A stretch of DNA of 64,000 nt from Thunnus maccoyii (lineage: Eukaryota > Chordata > Actinopteri > Scombriformes > Scombridae): assembly GCF_910596095.1 (NCBI RefSeq), contig NC_056542.1, positions 25,064,457 through 25,128,456 of the forward strand, written 5' to 3'. Positions 1 to 12,561 of the stretch are shown piece after piece. Both the position numbers and the translations under genes were made by a program. A model generated the notes under the pieces. It saw only the letters and a program-made list of their open reading frames with translations. It did not search any database and was not told the origin of the DNA. Within the stretch, counting starts at the first letter, position 1, and each line of letters opens with the position of its first letter.

Positions 1-529
1 GTCCAATCAGCAGGAGAGAATTCTCCCTTGTCTATTAGTTGATACAACAGAGGTAGTATGGAGCAATTGTTGACACAGCTGCTCAGCAACACCTCGGTTC
101 ACTCTGTGATAGATTTCTGTCATATTCTGGTGTCTGGTTTCTTCAGATTCTGTACAACTGATTAGAAACTCTAATACTGACGGGCATATGTTGGTATGTT
201 GGGCTAGACTTGTTGTGTGAATGACAAGAGATCAGATGAGAATGTGGTGTATTTAGCGGTCAGCCAGGTCCCATCTTCTCTCCTTTGATCCTTAATTTTA
301 TAGCTTAGAAATGACCTAGCAAGCAGGCAGGTATTGCAGTAAAAATTCCTGTCTGTTTCACATCCTTCTGTAAGATATTTCCAGATCTTGTTGAAGCTCT
401 CTTATCGGCTGCCTCACTGGATTTCACCCACTATGTAAGCTAAACTGTTCTTAGGCCTTTAGTTCTGCTGTTTATGGACAAACATCCTCCACCATACCAC
501 CATAACAGAGGATGTGTTGAAAAATGTGA

Positions 530-567
<38 letters not shown>

Positions 568-2880
568 ACCGATAACCTACATTGTTCAGAGTGTTTTCTC
601 AAGATGACCTTTAACTGACAAAGAATCAGTTTAACTTGTGACATCTATCAATACCTGAGGAAACAGAGGTTAAAGTATTACAATTAAAGTTAAAGAATTA
701 CAAGTTTTAACAAATATTGAGTCTGGTAAATGGTAGAACAGATGATAGGTTTCACAACTGCCTTAAAACTAACCTCTATTTTTGTGTTGTTCAGCCTGTT
801 AAGTACAGTTACTCATGATCTTGCAGAACATGCAGGTGACAGGGTTGCTATTGTGTTCATTTAGTTCTGGAGTTCACACTTCACCTGAAAACTATCAAAG
901 AATCCAAAAGAAGCATGTTAAAGGCATCAATTTGTCACCTTGTTGCAAAAATGTGATCTTTGATTTTTTTTATATAAAGCTGGAATTGTTTAATCGTATT
1001 TTACAGTAGCTTTTGTGTCACTTTTGATTGTTGAACTTTCACATCTTTCACATCTCTAACAGCTGTTATTTTAATTTGATTAGTGTATAGCTGGTATAAA
1101 TTTAACAGTTTCAAGTTTTTTAAAGTACACACCAGGTTTAGAGTGAGCTTTCAGCAGGTGTGGCTCTTGATGTGAAAATTGTCACAAAAATGAACAATAT
1201 AAACCCAGGCTAACTTCATAAACATGATGTACATGATGTACTGTGCATAATAAAGTTGTCATTAATATGATTGATCAGTAGCAGAGATTAGATGATGTGT
1301 TGCTGAGGAAAGGTTTTAATCAGATGGTTTTACATCATAATATCGGTGACATGCCACTGACATGGAACAAACTGACCTTTATTTAAACACACATAAACAA
1401 CTCCTGTGGCTACAGGGCCCTTCACTGTCCACATTGTGTGTTTTAGACTTAATCTAAAATGGATTAAAAATCAGTTTAAAGTATTTATGCATGTAGGTGT
1501 TAATACATTTGAGAAAACCTCCGAACATAGTCATAAAAATCCATTAAGTAATCTCTTAAAATAAGCCCTTAATGTAGAATAATATGGAAAACTTTAAGGG
1601 CTGTGACTAAGCCACTGTAAATCTACAGCTATCATATCTTCTCTCGTCTCTTTTTCGTCACCAATTACCACTCTGTCTGCTGTCAAATCATTGTATTATC
1701 ACTTTCACACCCACCACCGCCACCACCACCACACATACCTTGAACTATGTCTCTTTGTCTCTGCCATTCTCTATCTCCTCTGGCCTCACAGTATGTTGAG
1801 AGGCTGATACATGCCTCAGCTTTGTCAGAGTTTAACAGGAAAATGTATAAATAGTCACAGATCATCACTGTGACATACACATGCACTCATATTTCTGCAC
1901 ATTTGCATTGCATTGGGTCAACAAATCTACATATGGGATGTATGGAACCTCGCTTTTACATACCGTACAGTCTGCAAACAAAGCTACATGGTGATTAAAT
2001 TTAGTTGACGTGAGCGTGAGCACAATTCTAAAACAGCCCCTCTCGTGTAAAGTTGTGAGTTTGAATGAATCCTGATAAGTAAGCATCAGTAAAAAGTCAC
2101 CCTCCTGCCCTTGTGTAGTTAAAGGAAAATGTCTGTCAACCATCAGACCAACACAGTGCAATCTATTCTAGGGAGACAGGAGCGCTGGGGGACACCTGGA
2201 TACCTGACAGACCCACAGAGAACAGACGGAGAAAAATGAAATCAGTAGAGAGCAAGAGAAAGAAAAAAGACGAAAAGGAGGAAAATAATCTACCATACAG
2301 CACACACTTTCTCACATTTAAAAAAATACACTTTGAAAATGACCAAAAACAACAAATGAGGGAGTTAATTTTCTTGTAGCTGTGTAGTTTTGGCCACTTC
2401 AGGACTTTTAACCTTCAAAATTTCATCTTATCATTTCATAGTTTTTCCTCTTCTGCATATTTTCCATGACTGATATCCCCTGTGGCCTTGCAGAGAGTAA
2501 CCACAGAGCAACAAAGACAATACATGACTCTGATTTTGCTATTTTGATATGTTGTTTAAACACAGTGTAACGGCTTCATTGACTATCACTATTAGCTATT
2601 TTAGTGTTTATTTGCTGTTCAATCACAGCAAAACAGATTAAATATTATAAAAGAACCTGTGTCTGACTGTGAGATTAAGTGTGTAGTAATGTTTAAATGT
2701 ATGTAAAATGTTTCATCTTTACAGCAGTTCACAGTATTGAAGGGCTTTCACGCTATTGCACACACACACACACACGCTGATGTTTATGGAATAACACTGC
2801 CAGCAGTTCCTGATACTCTACGTGCATAAACGAGTCACCCCTGCATCTATGTCACATTCACACTGGACAGGTGCACACCC
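1..2880. other. Intergenic region with no gene recognised
   Basis: No frame on either strand carries a family I recognise or a splice-consistent exon chain. The stretch is AT-rich with a (TG)n run at 531-565 and a short (CA)n run near 2760-2775. It may hold the flank or 3' end of a gene lying outside the window, but nothing in the sequence supports that directly. Confidence 0.6.
531..565. repeat. (TG)n microsatellite
   Basis: Uninterrupted TG dinucleotide run of about 17 units. The Thr-His rich reading frame on the opposite strand is a by-product of the repeat. Confidence 0.95.
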
Positions 2881-2944
2881 AAAGGTTTATACCCCAAACA
2901 AAGAGGAGGAGCAGGTGCTACTTGTTCAGGTAAAATAGAAAAGA

Positions 2945-3015
2945 CACACTTTCAACCGGGCAGTGTCTCAGAACATTCACATACACTCTTCTTCTTCTTG
3001 AACCCGTCAGCTCAG
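2945..3015 (+). other. Probable non-coding first exon of the fxyd11-like gene
   Basis: A pyrimidine-rich segment ends in CAGCTCAG followed by a strong donor GTAAGC at 3016. It lies 1.7 kb upstream of the first coding exon, whose acceptor at 4690 opens a short 5' leader. A TATA-like GTTTATA lies near 2885. The 3' edge is set by the donor. The 5' edge is a guess, and the exon itself is inferred from gene layout only. Confidence 0.4.
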
Positions 3016-4701
3016 GTAAGCACAGGTATGATGGAGCAAAGCAGGATGGGAGTCGGGGTCAAGTTCAGCTTTTTTTGTGACATAAATTGGATGTCAGGCT
3101 TGTGATTCTTGTTTCTTGTTAATAATGTGGGAGGTTTTAGTGTGAGGCCAGAATGTTTTATCAAGGATGGGTAGAAATGTGTGTGATCATCTGAGGAATT
3201 AACTAAAAGGATTCGCTTTTAAAATGCTTTGCTTGATTTGGAGAGACAAATTGAATAGAAAATATGCTTGTGATGATGAATTAAAGTTGAAGACTTGCAG
3301 ATGATTAAGGAATCTCGCACATCTTGTACATTTTTACTCCATTTGTATCGGTCATGTATAAATTGTAGCATTTGGTTGATGTGAGACAGGCCCAATAATG
3401 ATGCATGTTCTAATTTCTAAACAAAAGCATAGTTTTGCTATCTTTTAATTAAAACTTTTGTTGGATGATGATTTAAAACATTTAATAAGTCTAGCACGGC
3501 GGTGATCATTTTGTAAATCACTTGTATCTAAAAGGCAGAACATCTATTCTGTCTGTTGCTGATCTGTCTTGTGAGAAGTGGGAGGCGTTTTAAGACGTGG
3601 GATTTGAAAGACAAAGGCCTGTTTGACCTTGACTAATGTCACACTAACTGATAGCTGCAGTAGCCCTCTGACAGAGGCCATGATGGAAGATAAGTGACAA
3701 AATAAATACATGATAAGAAGTCTCTTTATTATCTTTGTTTTTATTTAACGTCCATTTCTTGAAAAGCTGGCGCACACTGAATATATCTGCAAGACGTTAA
3801 ATGCAGAACATACAGTAGATATATGCAGAAAAGAATGCATCAAACCAGCATTTAATAATAATAATTTTACTATGTGTCTGCTATGCATGGGTTAAATAAT
3901 AGGCAGGGCTAATAGTTTGAGGACAGGCACTATATTTTCAAAATGCTGTAAATTTCCCACTCCATGTTGGGCTCAAGGGTGTCCAAGGTCAGTTAGAGGT
4001 GACAGGGAGGTTGCTAAAAAGTACTTTTCTCATAGAGTTACTTTATATTCTAAATGCTTGAAAAAGCATATTTTTGCTAATGACGTTTGCTATTGTACAT
4101 GTAGAGGGCAATAGAATAAGTCAACTAATATTATAATGATCATGTAAAAACAATGAGATCAGTAAATAAAGCTTTAGTACATTTGGTACATACATTTATT
4201 GTAGCAATAACATTTTATGACTATTCCATCTCAGTATCAAAAAAATGCCTATTTTATAATGCATTTATATAGAACTTGTTTTCTTTCCATATGGATGTTA
4301 CCAGTCATTGAGGAAGAAAGAAAACTGTGGGCTTAGAAAATATCTGTAATTACTGTAAAGCACATGACAGTGTTTAGCCCAAAGTGATGAAGGCAGTTTG
4401 AGAGGTTGAAGGAAAGTTGTCTGGTGACCTGCTGAGTTTCACCCCTGGACAAAAAATGATCCGCTGTTTACTCTCCAAACATGCTGAATGCATCCCTGCT
4501 GACGAGACACTGACCTCTCACACCACAAGGACATTCCTCCTAAGGAGACGGAGAAGTGTTGTGTGTGTGAATGTGTGTATGAGAAATAAGGGAAAAGTCA
4601 TGGGGGGAAAAAAAGTCTCTCTTACTCGTTCTTTTCTCTCTCACACTCATGTTTTCTTTCTTGATATTTGTCTGTCTTTGTGTCTCTTAGCTGTGTTGAA
4701 G

Positions 4702-6718
4702 ATGGGACATCTCAACCTTGTGGCTGTGATGGCAGGTAAATAAAAAGAGATTCATACATCATTTCATCATCAGTGTCTTGTAGAAACAAAGTTTCAAAAA
4801 AAACAAAGTTCTTTTTTCTTTTTTTTCTTTTTTTAATCATCTACTTCAAGGACCAGTAAAATATTTTCATAACTTTGGTCTCAAGGTCATTGATCATCCT
4901 CTTTTCTCTTAGTTGATAGTTACAAAATATGACAATATTAACAAAACAGTATACCACCAACCACTAATACAATTTAAACTGTTTAAAATATTTAAAATTT
5001 AGGGAACATATATGTGTACATTTTCCCCACATTTTTTCCCACTTTTATTTCACCTATTGGCTCCTGATAGAGATACTGTTTCATGTAAGCCTTGTATATG
5101 TAAGGTGAATTTCTAATATATAAGATAATAACACATAAAGGTGGACAGAGTTTACATTACTGCCATGCATAACCATCACACGTACTTCTAAACTCTTTAA
5201 CTGTACCTGCAAAATATAGCAAAATGTTCTCACTGTTTTTTACAAGCATGCAACAGTCCACTTGTGCAAAAAACTTTCCATGACCACGCACAAATATCCA
5301 AGAGCATAAAACAAACTTGTTTTCAAAAGAAAAATGAACCATCTTTTGTATCATCTTAAAAAATGCAGACTATGTAGTGACACATACTGTAGCCTGGCAA
5401 GAACTGACTGTGTGTATTTGAGACAACCCCCATTCAACAAAATTAACATTTCAATCATCTTTCTTCCAGTGCTGTTCACCCTTTTCATGGAAACGGAAGC
5501 AAGTAAGGCCAAAGAACTCTGCTTTCGCCTAATCGTGTGCTGAGACTGTTGAGTTTCTTGAGAAACTGGTTTGTGTAGAAACTTGGCACATCAACTTCTT
5601 TGTGTGTCCGTAACAAAGGCCTGATAAATCCACCATCTTAAACAATAGTTTGCCTTATGTAGCACAGGGTCAGCAAAGGTCTCAGTGTCTCATGTTTGTT
5701 TGTCTCATCCCAAAATAGATGCTTTAAACAGACCAAATGTAACCCAGAAACATGGGCTAATGTGTTGAATTTGGCACCTTGTTGTGATTTTTGGAAGATT
5801 GTCACTAATTTTTCTTTTCCCCTTTCTTATTTCTCCTTTTGCTCTTGTGTTTGGTCTGCAGATCCCTTTGTTTACAGTAAGTACAGACACTTTTATCTCC
5901 TAGTTATTATAATCTACAATACACCATTCTATCATCTCAGTTATTTGTATGGATAATAGTGAGATTAGTGCAGAATATTACATATTCAGTTGGATTGTTG
6001 TTGATTTGCAAATTTCACATGCCAGATGACAAAAGCAGCCACTGTAAATGTGATTATTGCAAAACTATCTGTTGTGCAGTTTTTTTTTAGATAAAGCATG
6101 AATCAAATGTTTGTTGATACTTCCATTTGTTTTGGAGTTGAAATGTTAGTTTCTAAAGTGCACTGGGATCTCTTTAACCTCTGACATTATTATCTAACAG
6201 ACTATGAAAGGCTACGAATCGGAGGTCTGATCTGCGCCTGCTTGTTGGTGGCTGGAGGACTCAGTGTTTTACTCTGTAAGTGCTACAACCACACATAGAA
6301 ATATGCCAGTGTGGTAAACCTGTCGGGAAAAAAAACACATGACGACACACCTTGTTGACCACACGATCATAAGTAAACATTTTTGTGTGGATAATGTCTT
6401 TATCACAGAGAAAATCACAGAGCTACTGTATGTCAGTACAATAACCAGAGAAGTAATGAAGACTTGGTTGTGTAGTGAAGTGTGTAACACATCCTGGTTT
6501 TTCTTTACAGATAACAAGTGCTCCAGGAAGGGCAGGTAAGATTTTTTTTTCCTTTTGACCTCCGCACAATCCAGAATATGTGAATAATCTAAATTTGAAC
6601 ATGTGACTCGCTCCCTCTCATTGTCTATCTCTCTTTCTCGGTCTCCCTTCCTGCCACCCTGCCCTCCTCCCCGACCTTCCCCTGTAGAAAAGTGGAAGAT
6701 GACAACAGTGAAATCTGA
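4702..6718 (+). CDS. fxyd11: FXYD-family Na,K-ATPase regulator, probably FXYD11
   Basis: Six coding exons join in frame: 4702-4735, 5470-5502, 5862-5876, 6201-6275, 6511-6535 and 6688-6718, giving 70 aa. Residues 1-22 form a signal-peptide-like hydrophobic leader (MGHLNLVAVMAVLFTLF, then METEA). The FXYD region follows as NPFVYNYERLRIGG. One membrane segment spans about residues 35-52 (GLICACLLVAGGLSVLL). The short basic tail has YNKCSRKGRK and ends DDNSEI. FXYD proteins bind Na,K-ATPase in the plasma membrane and tune its cation affinity; FXYD11 is the teleost gill form. The motif's usual Asp reads as Asn (FVYN) because the codon spans the junction of the 15-nt exon and the next. All introns are GT-AG. 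The assignment to FXYD11 rather than another FXYD rests on remembered similarity; membership of the family is certain. Confidence 0.85.
5862..5876 (+). other. 15-nt microexon carrying the FXYD-motif core
   Basis: This exon is bounded by CTGCAG and GTAAGT and adds five codons' worth of sequence (N-P-F-V-Y with split ends). Both neighbouring exons need it to keep frame and restore the family motif. The equivalent exon of the next gene is 24 nt. Confidence 0.8.
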
Positions 6719-6935
6719 TAGCATTCATGACAAACCGGTTTCAGCCAGGAAGAAGAGCAGACAGGCAAGGGGTGGAGAGACTGGGTTGGTAGGGGGAGGG
6801 TTTATGATCAGATGATTGTACCTGTACAGACCCGTGCAAAGAAACACCATTCATTTGAAAAAAAAAAAAAAAAAACTTAAATGCTGCTGAAATACTAAAG
6901 CAGCTCCCTAGATGGACGTGTCATGCCTGAGAGAA

Positions 6936-6941
6936 AATAAA
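6936..6941 (+). terminator. Polyadenylation signal AATAAA of the fxyd11-like gene
   Basis: This is the first canonical AATAAA, about 220 bases after the stop codon. A second lies at 7181-7186, and either could be used. The 3' UTR would therefore run from 6719 to about 6960 or 7200. Confidence 0.45.
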
Positions 6942-7539
6942 TCAAGCCCCCTTTATGTTTTTCTTGTTAAACCAAGATCTGTGATTTATATTCACAAAGA
7001 TGTTTATCCCTGTAAACACATATGGAACTGCACGTATTCGGTCTGTCTGACATCTGCTGCTCAGTTTTGTCATCACCATAATAATATTGCATATATTTAC
7101 TACTGAAAAGGTGCTTCAATTGGAACACGATGTGATGTTTTGTCATTATCGCCTGCTGTTTATTGGATGTTTTACTGCATAATAAATTGTAGAATTAGAT
7201 TATACCTGTGGACAACCATTTCAATATTGGCACAATTAGAAAAAAAAACAATGTTAGAAACCATTGGTGTGCACATCAAATTCAAAATAAATTTCACTAT
7301 TTAAAACCATCCTCTTTTTATTTATTTATTTTTTTTACTCAATTACCCAAAATCGACTAGTTTCCTTGACTAAAAAAGCCAGTTAGAGTTTCAGTTACCA
7401 TCAATATATGTGTTGTATTATTATATCATTGTGTTTTCAGGCTAATATTATGATAGCTTGCAATAGCAAATATCCCCGCGTGGAGTTTATCAGCTCAATT
7501 GAACAACTTCCCGCATTTTCGTTCTCGACAAGCAAAGAT

Positions 7540-7811
7540 TAAAGCAGCACTCCTCCTCCTCCCGGCTCTCAGTCCTGGTCCTGGATCAGCCTCCACGCCC
7601 CGCTCGGCTCCATTCATCAGCTCTTCAGCTGACAGATAGAGAGCAGAAACCGATCCCGGGTCAGGACTTACCGACTAAAGTCCAGCATTTTAAACTCAGC
7701 CCCCTTTTCCTTAAACCAAGCCAACCTGTTGCGAGTCTCAGCAGTGAAGGGTGTTGGCTGCCTGGGAGAAAGTTCCTCATTTTTGCCGCTGTTGAACATA
7801 ACGTGTGAGAG
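7540..7811 (+). other. Putative promoter-proximal non-coding exon 1 of the second FXYD gene
   Basis: A locally GC-rich block with several CpG sites and CTCCTCCTCC stands out from AT-rich surroundings and ends at a good donor, GAG|GTAAGTG, at 7812. No coding frame fits, so it is read as 5' UTR spliced over 8 kb to the leader exon at 15888. The transcription start is not visible. The link to the downstream gene is inferred from strand, order and the absence of any other gene between. Confidence 0.5.
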
Positions 7812-8560
7812 GTAAGTGTTGGACAAAGAGATGACTTATATTTCACAGAAGACTGTTTCCTCAACAAGTGTTTTTCTTCAGTTTGGAAATTTTGTTATGA
7901 GGTTTAAGTTTTCATTATATGCTCGTGCGCATCTTTTTAGGCATGAAGTACAGTTTAGCTGACGTTAAGATCTTTTAAAGATAAAACGAGCTCGTGCCTT
8001 ATGCTTGCGAAGGAAAACTGTTAAATCTTTTATTCATTATTTATTATCTGGTTCATTCAGTTGCTTGGAAACTCAAAAAGGCGCAAATTAAGCCTATAAA
8101 CGTTAAATTTTCGAGAGAGAAGTATATTATTGATTTTTTTTAAAGGTACAATTTAAGACATGAAAGCTTATAATGTTGTTTGCTAACATTTCTTTACCCA
8201 CCGGCCAGCACGCGCCTACGGGCCACGCGCTTTAGTCACGCTGTTCATGTCGACTGAATTTTAAAAAGTACACAATAGACTTAAACCTTAAAGTACACTG
8301 ACTGACAAAAAGGTTTCACTGTGTCTGTTTGTACATTTGATCCAGATAAGAGGAAAACTGACTCAATAAATCCGGATGACGTTGCCGTTATACATGCGTT
8401 TGATATCACGCTTCTTAAATACTTTTTAATTAGATAACCGAGGCGACACGTCACGGGCAGAAACATCCAAACTCACCAGTTAACTTTATCTCACTCAGTT
8501 CATTTCAACCAGTGAATATCTCCTGCTGCGAGGCTTTAATGATGACATGCTGCTTGCTGG

Positions 8561-8754
<194 letters not shown>

Positions 8755-11137
8755 CCAGCTGATAAGGGCAGTGGTGATAACAGTTTGCTACTATGGCTAT
8801 GGCCCAAGGACACATTCAGACAAGGACAGATACAGGAGCAACTGTATGGAAGTGAGGACTGTGGGATATTCATTATTTGTTGGATTAATGAGTTGATTAT
8901 CTACATAATAAAATGTTTTCAATCTTCTGATTTCAACAATCAAACCACTGAAAGATATTGAATTTATAATAACTGGAAAGAAGTAATTCAGATTTGAGGA
9001 GTTGCAACCTGCAAGAGTTTGCAAGTTGTTGTACTTAAACAATTAATCAAAATTTATCACATTGTTATCTATCAATCATGAATCAATTTAATTGTCTCAG
9101 CACTAATGAAAGGGAGATTTCTACATGAGTTCTACGATATTTATTCAAGCACATTAACGTTTGGCAAAATGCCTTCAGCAACTGACTGATTAGAAAAGGA
9201 TATAAATACTTGAACTGTTAACACAGCTTCTGGCTTTATTAACATTATCAATCTGTTAATAATGTATAAATACAGGAACCTGAGCAGGTGCTTGATATAA
9301 GTTTGTTGGCACAAATATGGATTTCTAACATTTTTGCCCTAAACACACAAATAAAAGCATGAATATGTTTTCTTGGTGACGACCAGATTTGACAGTTTTG
9401 AGTTACATCAAGAGGTCAGAATTGATCCTCAAATAGCCAAATGTATTTCTGGATATTGTATTGCTCGAACATACTGGGAATTTGTTTCAGCAATGACTGA
9501 CGTGTTTCCCTGCATTGTGAGCTGACTCCTGGGCGAGATATATTTTCATTTTAGTTATTTTTAAATGACAAAATAGCCCTGTAGGGTTCAAGGCCACATG
9601 TTGTAGCGGTAAGGAGATGCTATCTATTCTGCATCTGCAGAGCATCACTGACTGACTTCGCACAGAGAAAGAACAATACAGTCACACATCCAACCCACAA
9701 CTGTCTAGATGTGAACTATCTATTTTGCCTTTGACTGATTTAAATCCTTCTTAACTCCACTCATGTGACCACCATTTTTCAGAGAGAGAAAAAAGAGGCA
9801 GACAGAAATTACAGGGTGAGAGGCAGAGATGGAGAGAGGGTGAACGACGGTGGCGACAGACAGAGTTATCTTTCCTTTCTCAGGTGAGACAGACTTAGCT
9901 CTCTGTTCTCACCTCTCCTCACATGACCACAGATCTGGAAAAAAAAAAAAAGAAAACAAGAGTGAGTGAGGAGAAACAGTGGAGAGACGTTGAGAGGAGA
10001 AAGGGACAGAGAGAAAGAGGTGAGACACACTTTCTCCTCACCTTTCCTCGCACCACTTTGGTGGCTCACAAGCACAAATTTAGAAACCTCAACAAGTAGA
10101 CATCGATATTGTGACTGTGACCTTCACCTTCAGTGCATTCCCTGTGTGACCACGAAGCTCAGCAGAGACACAGCTGGTCATTTGTAATTCGTTAACCAGC
10201 TCATGTCAATATTATAACTGTAATAATACTAAACATGTCTTTTACAAATTGTGTTAGAGCTGTTACTTGTCCATTAGTGCGACATTAGTAGAGATTTATT
10301 GAAGAAAGGTGAGATAAATCTACTTCATCATTCACTCTGCTGAATACTGTGTGACTGCGGAGTGAAGAACATGAAGGCTGTTGCTAGCTGCTTATTGCTA
10401 GCCTTGTGGTTACCATGTGTGACTCATGGCTCCAGTATGCTCCACTCCCTCTTACTCTCCGTCTGTCTTTTTGTGTCCCTCCTCATTCCCTCTCTTTCCC
10501 AACCATACACTCCCTCCTCCTCCTACCTTATTCTTTCTTTCCCTCAGGCTTGAATTCTTCCTTCTGTTTCTCTTTGTCACTCTTATTTCCTAAGTTGATA
10601 TCTTGTTTGTGCTTTCTTTCCTTTTCTTCATCACCGAGCTGCCCCCCCACCCCCCGCCTCATGCTTCCTCCTTCCTGCCTCTCTTCCTTATTTTTACTTT
10701 TACTGTTAATGAATTCAACACTTTAGCTGCATCAGTTGAAACTCTTTTGTCAGAAGCTGTTAGCTGGTATCACCCAGCCATTTGGCAGCCACAGAGGCAA
10801 AGAAGTCGGCTTTTTTAATAATTCAGGAGTACATCTGAGGTCATGTGTTTCATCAATCACATTTCCAGGCACGCAATTATACGGAAACATCACGCACATT
10901 TGTCGTAATATGACACATTTCTGAGTGGACTGGTGAAATGAAGGGAGGAACAAGTTATAAGTTCAACTGTGTCTCAGACTCAGCTGAGGTAAAAGCACAT
11001 TCTTCATCACAGACTTTCCTGAGTGCACGCATGTGTGTCTCATAAAGGATGTGCTGAACGCTGGAATCCAGGGCTGCTAATTTAAGAATAAAACATGCCA
11101 CTGAGAATAGGCAGCTGTCTTTGTAGTGCAGTACAGG

Positions 11138-11138
<1 letters not shown>

Positions 11139-11170
<32 letters not shown>
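11139..11170. repeat. (CA)n microsatellite
   Basis: Uninterrupted CA run of about 16 units in the long first intron of the second FXYD gene. Confidence 0.9.
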
Positions 11171-11171
<1 letters not shown>

Positions 11172-11711
11172 GGTGTCCAGCTTTCAAGTGGGTGGCTGTG
11201 GGGTGTGTTGGAAAAATAGAAACAGGGCAAGTCACAGATACATGTTGTGCACACCACGTCCCATAATGCACACTGTCATATGCACACAAAACAGAGAAAG
11301 CTAAAATCTAGTTATTGGGAGGTTTTGGGGGATAAAGTAGCATTATGATGTACATTATGTACATATACATGTATGTATTGATGTACAGTACTTGATGAAT
11401 AGTGCATGCTGTTGATATACATGTATACCTCATATTACAGATTCATATGACACTAAACAGGATTTAAAGAATAGACAGACAGATGTGACAGTCAGATGTT
11501 GTAGTAGGATGCTTTACTTCCTACTGCAACAAGTTAAAATGACAAATGTCAGTGGTTCAAAGGTACTGAGTGTGTGGGTTTGTGTGTGTATGTGTGTGTA
11601 GATATGTCAGTGTGTGTTGTCACCTAACTTAGACACATAAGAGTAAATACTTGTCTCACATTTAAAGCCAACTGGTACTCTTTCTCGGTATGTCTGGACT
11701 CTTTGTGTGAC

Positions 11712-11712
<1 letters not shown>

Positions 11713-11744
<32 letters not shown>
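11713..11744. repeat. (TG)n microsatellite
   Basis: TG run of about 16 units in the same intron. Confidence 0.9.
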
Positions 11745-11747
<3 letters not shown>

Positions 11748-12254
11748 TTGGTTGAAGTGACTGAGAGAAGCAGTTTCACATTCAGGATTGCAGATCAATT
11801 GCAACATTTTTTGTCCACTTACATTGTCACCATCCACAGTGATTTTTTTCTCTGCTAGTGGAAGAATTGTGATATTGGTTGGCCACTTTGGGCCAGAGGC
11901 TTTTTTTTAGAGTATCATAACATTTGCTGATAAAATTCATCGACACCAGTGAACCAATTCTAATATATTTGGTGACTTTATGACCTCCAGTGCAACCAAC
12001 ATGAAGAAAATGTATGTATAAATTCATGTATAAATGAAAATAAAAAAAACCTTTTCTGCTTTGGATACTCCACAAGCTTTACACATATTTTCTCACACAC
12101 CTCTGGTGATATCTAGCCAAGCAATAAGGGTGGTGTGGTGGGTTTTTTGCCCAAAGTTTCAGTATGTTTACATGCACACAAGAAACCGGTTTATTTGAGT
12201 CACACAGGAAACTGGACAATGTGTTTGTTTGTAATAGTAGTTGTTGGTGGGTCA

Positions 12255-12561
12255 TTAAAGGACGAGTCCATCTGCGTTCAACTCCAGGCTTTTCTACTGC
12301 TGTTCACTGCTGCTCCAGCAGCAGAGCAGACACCCGAGAGGACTAACGGCTGAGTGGGTGTTTCTGTTTGAACAGAAACCTACGTCAAGTCACATGAGGA
12401 AATGTTTTTAGAAGCACATGGGAAAATAGCATTTTGATGCTAAAACATACCTACTTTGACCAAAACTTGAATTTTCAGATTTGAATACATATGTTACACT
12501 ACAGGGAAGCTATAGAATGATATAAAAACCTCAACAACAAAAAAACGGACCCGTCCTTTAA
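12255..12561. mobile_element. TTAA-flanked non-autonomous inverted-repeat DNA transposon (MITE)
   Basis: The left end TTAAAGGACGAGTCC and the right end GGACCCGTCCTTTAA are inverted copies, with one mismatch over about 15 bases. Both ends lie at TTAA, the target duplication of piggyBac-type transposases. The 307-bp interior has no coding content. The superfamily is inferred from TTAA only. Confidence 0.6.

Noticed and set aside
6269-6724. 151-codon minus-strand open frame
   Set aside because: It overlaps the verified exons of the FXYD11-like gene and is a low-complexity shadow of a CT-rich intron.
10362-10553. Signal-peptide-like start (MKAVASCLLLALWLPCVTHG)
   Set aside because: What follows is low-complexity Ser/Leu/Pro sequence from a CT-rich patch. 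No acceptor-donor chain or mature domain is present.
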